Part shown: positions 7,414 to 12,897 of the stretch, one piece after another
Layout of the letters: every line of letters begins with the position of its first letter
Numbering within the stretch: the stretch's first letter is position 1
Program-made: the position numbers and the translations under genes
The notes under the pieces: generated by a model
The model's input: the letters and a program-made list of their open reading frames with translations, nothing else
What the model was told of the DNA's origin: nothing
The model's database searches: none
Virus record (IMG/VR): IMGVR_UViG_3300021474_000025
Location: 1 to 28,680 of that record
Direction: 5' to 3' (one strand)
DNA: 28,680 nucleotides
From: a virus

Positions 7414-8957
7414 TGCTTATTGACTATCAACTCAGCCAGACATCGATCGTGCTGCGGGTCAAGGTGCGCGACACCACTAGCGGCAACGGTAAAACCGGTC
7501 TCGCAACATCGTCGGGCGGAAACATCACGACAAGCGGCCTGATCATCGCCGCGATCGCCGACGTCGAGGCGAGCACGACGGCCTACACCGTCGCCGCGAC
7601 ACATGTGCAGACGATCGCGACACTCGGCACCTTTGCGGCTCCGACCTCCAGCTGCTGCCGGTGGGGCGAAGTCGACAGCACCAATCACAAGGGCATCTAT
7701 GAGCTGCAACTCGACAATTCGCGATACGCGGTCTCAAGCGCGAAGAGCCTGACGGTTTCGATCAGCGGCGTAAGCGGGATGTTTGATTGCGATGTGGTGA
7801 TCCCGCTTCGCGCGACGAATCCCTACGACGGTGTGCACGGTGGCATGTCCGCCCTGCCCAATGCGGCGGCGGCCGCCAGCGGCGGACTGCCCACGGTCGG
7901 CACGGGCAGCGGCCAGATCAGCGTCACCGATGGATTTGTCCAACTGGCTGAACAACCGATCGTGCGGACCGGAACCGCTCAGGGCGGCGCGTCGGCCTCG
8001 ATCACGCTCGATTCCGGGGCATCTTCGTCGAACAGCTTTTACAACGGCATGGTCGTCTCGATTGTCTCGGGCACTGGCTCGAGCCCCGTGCAAACGAACC
8101 TGATCACCGCCTACGTCGGCAGCACCAAGGTCGCGACGTTGGCGAATAACTGGACGACGAACCCCGACAACACCAGCGTGTTCATCGTCAGCCTGTTGCC
8201 GCTCGCGAACCTCCTGCAATGGTTCTGGGGGACGCAAAGCGCGGTGGATTCCAACGGCTTCCCGAACGTGGCCGTGGCCGACTGGAAGAACGCAACAGCG
8301 CCAGCGATGACGGGGGACGCTTACGCAAGGCTAGGAGCGCCGGCCGGGGGCTCCGTTTCGGCGGACATCGCGGCGGTCAAAGGCGTGCTGCCCACGGCCC
8401 TCACGGGTGCAGGCAACATCAAAGCCGACGCATTGGCAGTCAATGGAGTCGCGACGTCCTCCGTCACCGCGGTTAACGCCAATGTCGGCACGACTCAGCC
8501 GACAAACTTCACGGGCACAGGCGGATCGGCGCTCGTGCAAAGCGACGTCACGGATTGGAAAGCCAGCGCCGCTCCAGCGATGACCGGCGACGCTTTCGCC
8601 CGTCTGGGTGCCCCCGCTGGGGGCTCGGTCTCGGCCGACATTGCGGCGGTCAAGCTCGACACGGCGCATCTCTCAAACGAGTGCATCAGCAATTCGATCG
8701 CCAGCGGCACGCCACTGGTCGGATCGTTCATCGGCAACACCGGCCTGAGCAGCACGGACAACTTCTATTCCGGCTCGATGCTGGCATTCACGTCGGGCGC
8801 GAACAAGGGCATCGCTCGCGCGATCAGCAGCTATACGGGCTCGACCAAGACGTTCAGTTTCACGGGAGCGACGGGTGCGATTGACGCGCCCTTCCCGACC
8901 GCACCGTCGGTTGCGGACACCTTCGACATCCTCGGCCGCGCGGCCTCCGGGACATAA
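7413..8957 (+). CDS. Large repeat-containing fibre-like protein
   Basis: A 514-residue protein, the largest of the fibre-like cluster. The N-terminal 140 residues look like a beta domain (ending DCDVVIPLRATNPYDGVHGG), followed by an Ala-rich linker (LPNAAAAASGGLPTVGTG). Two beta modules resemble each other: one near 209-258 (SFYNGMVVSIVSG, GSTKVATL) and one near 448-510 (NFYSGSMLAFTSG, GSTKTFSF). Between them are two copies of a 34-residue repeat ending in GGSVSADIAAVK, a type I associate with phage tail-fibre shafts. GTG 7413 overlaps the preceding stop. Likely a trimeric fibre or baseplate-proximal protein; its exact place in the particle cannot be told from sequence. Confidence 0.65.
   Translation: MLIDYQLSQTSIVLRVKVRDTTSGNGKTGLATSSGGNITTSGLIIAAIADVEASTTAYTVAATHVQTIATLGTFAAPTSSCCRWGEVDSTNHKGIYELQLDNSRYAVSSAKSLTVSISGVSGMFDCDVVIPLRATNPYDGVHGGMSALPNAAAAASGGLPTVGTGSGQISVTDGFVQLAEQPIVRTGTAQGGASASITLDSGASSSNSFYNGMVVSIVSGTGSSPVQTNLITAYVGSTKVATLANNWTTNPDNTSVFIVSLLPLANLLQWFWGTQSAVDSNGFPNVAVADWKNATAPAMTGDAYARLGAPAGGSVSADIAAVKGVLPTALTGAGNIKADALAVNGVATSSVTAVNANVGTTQPTNFTGTGGSALVQSDVTDWKASAAPAMTGDAFARLGAPAGGSVSADIAAVKLDTAHLSNECISNSIASGTPLVGSFIGNTGLSSTDNFYSGSMLAFTSGANKGIARAISSYTGSTKTFSFTGATGAIDAPFPTAPSVADTFDILGRAASGT
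8280..8381 (+). repeat. 34-residue coding repeat, copy 1
   Basis: Encodes DWKNATAPAMTGDAYARLGA followed by PAGGSVSADIAAVK. Copy 2 begins 273 bases downstream and keeps 30 of 34 residues, while many third-codon bases differ, so protein sequence rather than DNA is conserved. Probably two equivalent shaft segments of the fibre. Confidence 0.85.
8553..8654 (+). repeat. 34-residue coding repeat, copy 2
   Basis: Encodes DWKASAAPAMTGDAFARLGA followed by PAGGSVSADIAAVK. It differs from copy 1 at four residues (N to A, A to S, T to A, Y to F), all mild changes, and is in the same reading frame 91 codons away. Confidence 0.85.
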
Positions 8958-8963
8958 GAGAAC

Positions 8964-9401
8964 ATGGCAAGTCACTGGTTCGACAAAGCGTTGACGCAAA
9001 TCATCAGCAGCTACATGGTTTCTGGCAGCACGATCAAAGCGTGTCTCTGCATGACCAACACGACGGCCGACACGCAATTCAGCCCGGCATTTCTTTCAAA
9101 CATCACGACCCTCGATCGCTGCGACGGGACGAACTACGCCGATCAGACGATTTCAGGCCCGACGGCGACGCAGGACGACACCGACCAGCAGGGAATTTTC
9201 AGCGGCGGGAACGTGACGTTCGCCTCACTGGGTGCTGGCTCTCGCCAGACCCAGGGCGTCTTGATCTACAAATTCGGCACCGGCGACACCGACAGCACGC
9301 CACTCATCTGGGTCGATTTCTCCAGCCCAGTTACGCACAACGGGACGGACTTCGCGATCAGCTGGAACAGCGGCGGAATTGGGGTTGTCCAAAACGGTTG
9401 A
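8964..9401 (+). CDS. Probable structural protein, beta-rich
   Basis: A 145-residue protein beginning MASHWFDKALTQIISSYM, with a short amphipathic start and then a Ser/Thr/Gly-rich body (NVTFASLGAGSRQTQGVLIYKFG, PLIWVDFSSPVTHNGTDFAISW) that reads as alternating beta strands. Similar small proteins accompany tail fibres in environmental phages, often as a bead or adaptor near the fibre. AGAGA lies just before ATG 8964. It follows the large fibre gene by six bases and is likely co-translated. Function is inferred from composition and position only. Confidence 0.55.
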   Translation: MASHWFDKALTQIISSYMVSGSTIKACLCMTNTTADTQFSPAFLSNITTLDRCDGTNYADQTISGPTATQDDTDQQGIFSGGNVTFASLGAGSRQTQGVLIYKFGTGDTDSTPLIWVDFSSPVTHNGTDFAISWNSGGIGVVQNG

Positions 9402-9414
9402 AGCAAAATGAGCT

Positions 9415-9930
9415 ATGAGACTTCAATTCTTCGTCAACGTTCTTCCGAGAATCGCAGTCACCGTCAGCCCGGTGCACGCGACCGCGAACGTTTTGCCCGT
9501 GCGGCCAACGCAAGTTGTGTCGATCGGCTCGGCAGTGCACGCCACGGCTTCCGCGCCTTCCGTCGCATCTGCGGCGCAGATCAACCAGGTCACTCCCAAG
9601 CCGGTCGTGGCATCGGCCCTGGTGCTGCTTCCGGGCTTGCGATCAACGCTGCGAATCACAAAGGCGCCGGTTCACGCCACGGCGCTGGCCAAGCTGCCCG
9701 GCGAAGTTCTCGCTCCATCTGCGCCGGTTCACGCGACTGCGAACATCCTCGCGCCAAGGCTGTCGATGATCGTGCGCCCGGAGCCAGTGCACGCTTCGGC
9801 CATCGTGCTCAGCCTGCTGTTTCCGAAGATGACGTCTTATCTGTGCACGCTCGACGCGAGCCCGACCTACATTTGCCAGCTCGATGCCGTGCCGGCTTTC
9901 AGCTGTGACCTGGACGTGATGCAAAGGTGA
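9415..9930 (+). CDS. PVHATA-repeat protein with tandem C-x-L-D tail
   Basis: A 171-residue protein of unknown family built from two kinds of repeat. Residues 19-129 carry five PVHATA-like units (starting 19, 40, 85, 104, 124) with a weaker one at 63, spaced about 19-23 residues; the intervening segments are Val/Leu/Pro-rich. Residues 142-170 carry three units at an exact 10-residue period: YLCTLDASP, YICQLDAVP, FSCDLDVMQ. The His-bearing repeats and Cys/Asp units could bind metal or stack as a beta solenoid; this is speculative. An overlapping frame from 9408 gives Arg-rich sequence without repeat structure, so 9415 is preferred. No strong ribosome site is seen. Confidence 0.6.
   Translation: MRLQFFVNVLPRIAVTVSPVHATANVLPVRPTQVVSIGSAVHATASAPSVASAAQINQVTPKPVVASALVLLPGLRSTLRITKAPVHATALAKLPGEVLAPSAPVHATANILAPRLSMIVRPEPVHASAIVLSLLFPKMTSYLCTLDASPTYICQLDAVPAFSCDLDVMQR
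9469..9801 (+). repeat. PVHATA-type protein repeat region
   Basis: Five clear units (PVHATA, AVHATA, PVHATA, PVHATA, PVHASA) and one degenerate unit (PVVASA) in one frame, with start-to-start spacing of 21, 23, 22, 19 and 20 residues. At DNA level the units read gtgcacgcgacc, gtgcacgccacg, gttcacgccacg, gttcacgcgact and gtgcacgcttcg. Confidence 0.8.
9838..9924 (+). repeat. Three 10-residue C-x-L-D repeats
   Basis: Cys at residues 144, 154 and 164 and Asp at 147, 157 and 167 give an exact period of ten residues, with an aromatic residue two before each Cys. The third unit runs into the C-terminus. Confidence 0.8.
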
Positions 9931-9936
9931 CAACCT

Positions 9937-10245
9937 GTGGCTGGGTTCATTTACGCCGACAACAATTACAACACCTTCCGTGTCAGCCCCGTAGTCTCCG
10001 AGTCGGATGGCACGATTCAAACGACGGTCGTGTTCTCGGTCACCGTATACGACTCGACGGGAAGCCCGGTGTCGGGCGCGACCGCCATGTCGACGGCGTT
10101 CAGGGCGACGAAACAGGATAACGCTGTCGTGTGTACAAACAACTTCGCGGCCGGCAGTTTCACCATTGACGCCGCGGCAACTGGGCCCTTCGCCGGGATG
10201 ATCAAGTTCACTGCCGCGCCGCTGAATTGTGTGTTGAGGCAATAA
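9937..10245 (+). CDS. Ig-like/beta-sandwich small protein
   Basis: A 102-residue protein with a beta pattern (TTVVFSVTVYDSTGSPVSGATAMSTAF) resembling Ig-like or BppU-type domains that polymerise fibres or decorate capsids. The phrase VTVYDSTGSPVSGA is a usual Ig-like strand-turn. GTG 9937 has AAAGGTG about seven bases upstream, overlapping the previous stop, which supports this start. No catalytic motif is seen. Likely part of the fibre/baseplate set. Confidence 0.5.
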   Translation: MAGFIYADNNYNTFRVSPVVSESDGTIQTTVVFSVTVYDSTGSPVSGATAMSTAFRATKQDNAVVCTNNFAAGSFTIDAAATGPFAGMIKFTAAPLNCVLRQ

Positions 10246-10251
10246 GCAAGA

Positions 10252-10500
10252 ATGACCTTAATTCGTGAAATGGAGAACTTGCGAATGAGCGGCGGCTCCG
10301 GTGATACGCAGGCGAAGAGCGAATTCAAGATGGGCTTTGCCGTGGGCGTCAGTGGCGGCGCATCCGGCAGTAGCTCATTTACTGTCAACGGCATGGGCGT
10401 CAGCGGCAGAGAATTTGTCGCGATGTGCCGAGCGCGCAATGTCGATTTGCGGATGGTCCTAAAAGCCTGCTTGGGCGAGGACATGCTGAATGCCATTTGA
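10252..10500 (+). CDS. Hypothetical protein, Gly/Ser-rich middle
   Basis: An 82-residue protein not recognised. It has a Gly/Ser-rich centre (VGVSGGASGSSSFTVNGMGVSG) and a helical C-terminus (REFVAMCRARNVDLRMVLKACLGED). The next gene starts 11 bases before its end, and the ribosome site of that gene (GAGGA) is inside this coding sequence, so the two are coupled. May be an adaptor or chaperone of the fibre cluster; no evidence beyond position. Confidence 0.45.
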   Translation: MTLIREMENLRMSGGSGDTQAKSEFKMGFAVGVSGGASGSSSFTVNGMGVSGREFVAMCRARNVDLRMVLKACLGEDMLNAI

Positions 10501-10750
10501 AGTTGGCGTCGCGACGCCTGACGAAATTGCCCTGATGGGCGTGCAAACCTTCCTGCAAGAGAACGCCGGAACGGTTATCACGTTCGCGTTTGCGCTCCAA
10601 GGCAACGTCGTTATCAAGGGCAGCGATGTTCATGGCAAGGTGCTGGGCCAGATGAACGATCGCAACGGCCGGCACTACGAAGTCGAGTTTGGGTTGATGG
10701 GCAATCCAGTCCGCAAATGGTTCACCGAATCGCACCTGATCGGTGCTTAG
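10490..10750 (+). CDS. Hypothetical small protein
   Basis: An 86-residue protein of unknown function with beta-rich sequence (TVITFAFALQGNVVIKGSDVHGKVLGQM, then HYEVEFGLMGNPVRKWFTESHL). The pattern resembles a small SH3-like or barrel fold but I cannot name a family. ATG 10490 has GAGGA seven bases upstream, overlapping the preceding gene. Placed in the fibre/accessory cluster. Confidence 0.5.
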   Translation: MPFEVGVATPDEIALMGVQTFLQENAGTVITFAFALQGNVVIKGSDVHGKVLGQMNDRNGRHYEVEFGLMGNPVRKWFTESHLIGA

Positions 10751-10761
10751 GGAATTGACAC

Positions 10762-10986
10762 GTGAAAGTAACACGATCGGTCACGCACACGGTCGACGGT
10801 GTTCAGGTGGAGCATACCTGGACCATCGAGTCCGACGGCGACGTTACCGGAGTGCTGGACGAGGTCGAGCGGCGCATTGTCGAGATCGCCAATTTGGGCG
10901 ACGCCTCCGATCCGACCATCACAGAATCGTCGGTCACTGCCCAAAAAGCGTGGCTTGAGAGTTTCAGGGAAGGCGTCAAATCATGA
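10762..10986 (+). CDS. Hypothetical small protein
   Basis: A 74-residue protein: a short beta hairpin start (VTRSVTHTVDGVQVEHTWTIES) followed by a helix (DVTGVLDEVERRIVEIANLG). AGGGAA precedes GTG 10762 at good distance. Its end overlaps the next ATG (ATGA), implying coupling to the next, probably structural, gene. No family is recognised. Confidence 0.5.
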   Translation: MKVTRSVTHTVDGVQVEHTWTIESDGDVTGVLDEVERRIVEIANLGDASDPTITESSVTAQKAWLESFREGVKS

Positions 10987-11339
10987 GCGCGTTACCCCGA
11001 CCCAATTCACCGAATCCCGGCAGCATCGTCGACGTCACCTATCAGGTGGCTCCAGGCGAAGTCCTGACCGAAACGTTCGACTTCTCGACGCGCCCCCTGA
11101 ATGCCGGCGAAGCGCTGACGACGGTTGCCAGCTCGACCGTCACCACGTTCTCCCGCAATGCCCAGAGCACTTTGACCGTCGCCAGTACGTCGATCACCGG
11201 AACGGTCCTGACATTCTCACTGTCGGGCCAGATCGCGCCCGCGTCGTATCTAGTGGAGATTCTCGTGAACACCACGACGAGCGGCGCACCGAATCAGGTT
11301 CGTGCGGCAATGGTCGAAGTGATTTGCGTGGGAACGTGA
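10983..11339 (+). CDS. Beta-sandwich-like protein, probable structural protein
   Basis: A 118-residue protein with a Pro-rich N-terminus and a beta-strand pattern (PGEVLTETFDFSTRPLNAGEALTT, STSITGTVLTFSLSGQIAPASYLVEILVNTTT) like Ig/BppU-type fibre connector domains. Ser/Thr-rich and low in charge. It overlaps the previous gene by ATGA. It closes the fibre-like cluster; its function is inferred from composition and context. Confidence 0.5.
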   Translation: MSALPRPNSPNPGSIVDVTYQVAPGEVLTETFDFSTRPLNAGEALTTVASSTVTTFSRNAQSTLTVASTSITGTVLTFSLSGQIAPASYLVEILVNTTTSGAPNQVRAAMVEVICVGT

Positions 11340-11342
11340 AGA

Positions 11343-11609
11343 ATGGAACGCGACGACGAGGTGCCCAGCAAAATGGATGTGATGACCGGCCGAGGATTGC
11401 CGCGACACCGGAGCCATCAGCAGGAACGGGATCCTAGGTCAGAGGGAGAGGAGGAGCGGAACAGGCTGGAGCGGGCCGAAGCCGACGCAGCCAAGGCCAA
11501 GCTGATCCCGCTGTACTGCGAACGGATCGAGCAGGGATTGGCGATATTCGACGGACGGCCATTGACGCCAAACCAAGTTGCGCAGGTTAACCATGAAAGC
11601 CACGGTTGA
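11343..11609 (+). CDS. Charged helical small protein
   Basis: An 88-residue protein that changes character sharply from the fibre genes: very rich in Glu, Arg and Lys, with a likely coiled coil (EEERNRLERAEADAAKAKLIPLYCERIEQGLAIFDG). ATG 11343 follows a GGGAACGTGAAGA stretch that could serve as a ribosome site. It overlaps the start of the HNH-like gene by 17 bases. No family is recognised; a regulatory or chaperone role is possible. Confidence 0.5.
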   Translation: MERDDEVPSKMDVMTGRGLPRHRSHQQERDPRSEGEEERNRLERAEADAAKAKLIPLYCERIEQGLAIFDGRPLTPNQVAQVNHESHG

Positions 11610-12108
11610 ATATCGCCCAGTGCCAGGACACCTGAACTACCGCGTGGGAGATGACGGCAGCGTTTGGAGTCGCGCCCGTGGCGAATGGAAGCAGCTGTCG
11701 CCATACGGAAGCGCGCAGCCGACGGTTACGCTCTCGGGTCGCGTGAAAATGTCGGTTGCCCGAATCGTGCTGCTCGCGTTTGTCGGCGAATGTCCAAAAG
11801 GCATGAGAGGACGCAACATCAATCGGAACACCGACGACTGCCGGCTAAGCAACCTGAAGTATCTGTCACGCAAGGAATCGCAGCGGGATGTTCCGCCACC
11901 TCCGCCCATGCCAGGTGAGGACAACCCGCAACATAAGCTGACAAGCGACAACGTGATGGAGGTTCTCGCCCTCATTGACCAGGGAATCCCGCAGCGCGCC
12001 GTCGCTCGACGTTTCGACGTATCGAAAAATTGCGTCTACCAGATCATCCATGGGATCAAATGGGGCTGGCTCACTGGACGCAAGTTGGAACAGAAGGCTG
12101 TGGCATGA
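11593..12108 (+). CDS. NUMOD4/HNH-like homing endonuclease relative with HTH, catalytic His replaced
   Basis: A 171-residue protein. Residues 6-100 follow the NUMOD4-HNH layout (YRPVPGHLNYRVGDDGSVWS, then VARIVLLAFVG, then a TDDCRLSNLKYLSRKES end). Where active members have HxN or HxD the sequence reads RNIN (Asn75), so the general-base His is apparently replaced by Asn. After a poly-Pro linker (101-107) comes a helix-turn-helix (EDNPQHKLTSDNVMEVLALI, QRAVARRFDVSKNCVYQIIHG) like those in NUMOD/resolvase-type DNA-binding domains. It may be a homing endonuclease that lost cleavage and kept DNA binding, perhaps becoming a repressor; that is inference. ATG 11593 is used, with AGG only upstream. 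Being free-standing between modules fits a mobile intruder gene. Confidence 0.65.
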   Translation: MKATVEYRPVPGHLNYRVGDDGSVWSRARGEWKQLSPYGSAQPTVTLSGRVKMSVARIVLLAFVGECPKGMRGRNINRNTDDCRLSNLKYLSRKESQRDVPPPPPMPGEDNPQHKLTSDNVMEVLALIDQGIPQRAVARRFDVSKNCVYQIIHGIKWGWLTGRKLEQKAVA

Positions 12109-12260
12109 TCGACACGCACAGCAGCGGTCGCCGCGTTCGTCCTAATAGGCTCCGTCGTTATATGGCGGTGCGAATAGCTCGATCCTCTTTTTGCTGCGGA
12201 GCACTTTGTGGAGAACGAAGTGAAACGCGAGTGGGGAATAGGTTCTTTTTTGGATGGTAG
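12105..12260 (+). CDS. Possible 51-residue basic Cys-containing protein
   Basis: A short frame starting at ATG 12105, overlapping the HNH-like stop codon (ATGA), ending at TAG 12258. The product is Arg-rich with SFCCGALCGE near the middle. Support is the coupled overlap only; no homologous family is recognised and the reading frame may be chance. Confidence 0.3.
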   Translation: MIDTHSSGRRVRPNRLRRYMAVRIARSSFCCGALCGERSETRVGNRFFFGW

Positions 12261-12445
12261 TCTGGGTAATCCGCACGGGGAACCCGCACCAAATTGATTT
12301 GATTCATCACGCCCCGGGGATGGCTGTGGCGCGACAATTTGTCCGCCATGGCGGACATTTTGCCAAGCGAACGAACGGCAGGCCAGACCGCTGAGTGGGC
12401 TAACGTCGGACCTATGGCTGACTGAAAAGAGAAGGCGACGCAGGA
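12261..12445 (+). other. Gene-poor junction before packaging genes, candidate promoter/cos region
   Basis: About 185 bases without a convincing gene lie directly upstream of the packaging operon, the place where lambda-like phages keep cos or a late promoter. It contains two ccgcac copies at about 12271 and 12285, an 18-bp palindrome (separate entry) and a short AT-rich patch (aaattgatttgattc). No clear paired -35/-10 boxes are seen at normal spacing. Confidence 0.35.
12340..12357. promoter_or_regulatory. 18-bp perfect palindrome
   Basis: tgtccgccatggcggaca is perfectly symmetric and is followed by tttt on the plus strand. It could be a dimeric-repressor operator, a symmetric terminase cut site, or a short hairpin terminator for the unit ending with the HNH-like gene. 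The sequence alone does not separate these. Confidence 0.55.
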
Positions 12446-12655
12446 ATGACTGACCCGCAATTCCTGATATTTGAGAGGCCGAACGGCCGCACGATCGTCA
12501 ACGTGGCGTCGATCGATATGATCCAGGAGAACGACGACGCGATCTTAGGAAAGGGGTGCGACGTGCTGCTGAATTCGGGCTCGACGGTGCGGGTCGCGCA
12601 GCAGTTCGACGACGTCGAGAAGGTCCTGAGGAACATTTCCCGGGGTGAGTCATGA
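12446..12655 (+). CDS. Small protein resembling FlbD-type fold
   Basis: A 69-residue protein with sequence pattern FERPNGRTIVNVASIDMIQEND then DVLLNSGSTVRVAQQFDDVEKVLRNI. The order of strand, N-V-x-x-I-D, strand, then S-G-S/T-x-x-V and terminal helix is like short FlbD-like proteins, which phages also carry, but the match is weak. AGAAGG lies about ten bases upstream of ATG 12446. Its stop overlaps the next start (ATGA). First gene of the packaging operon; role unknown. Confidence 0.55.
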   Translation: MTDPQFLIFERPNGRTIVNVASIDMIQENDDAILGKGCDVLLNSGSTVRVAQQFDDVEKVLRNISRGES

Positions 12656-12897
12656 TGACCGGAGAACCCTCGGTCGAGTATCACGTCGACGACCGCAAGT
12701 TACTTGAGGGACTGAAGGCGGCCGAGGCGTCGCTGCAACGGTTCGGCCAAGACTGGCGCGAGCGTCACGCCCAGATCGTCCGCGAGCGGATCGCAGCCGG
12801 GTCGTTGGGCATCTCGATCGCGCTGCTGCACGTTCCCCTTCCGATGCCCGGCCGGATGGCGCGCACCATGAATTTTGGGACGCATGGCCACCGCTGA
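12652..12897 (+). CDS. Small protein preceding terminase; possible TerS-like or accessory
   Basis: An 81-residue protein starting with a long charged helix (VDDRKLLEGLKAAEASLQRFGQDWRERHAQIVRERIA). ATG 12652 overlaps the previous stop, with GGGGTGAG upstream, and the gene overlaps the large terminase start by 14 bases. This is where the small terminase subunit lies in lambda-like phages, but no helix-turn-helix DNA-binding motif is visible, so the identity as TerS is only a positional guess. Confidence 0.5.
   Translation: MMTGEPSVEYHVDDRKLLEGLKAAEASLQRFGQDWRERHAQIVRERIAAGSLGISIALLHVPLPMPGRMARTMNFGTHGHR

Noticed and set aside
9469-9801. CRISPR-like regular repeats
   Set aside because: The units are short, coding, imperfect at DNA level and in one reading frame; they are protein repeats.
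9408-9908. Alternative plus-strand frame over the PVHATA gene
   Set aside because: It gives Arg/Ala-rich sequence without repeats, while the frame from 9415 shows two regular repeat systems.
12294-12337. Possible promoter boxes TTGATT and GACAAT
   Set aside because: The spacing between them is about 32 bases, far from the normal 16-18, so no promoter is claimed.
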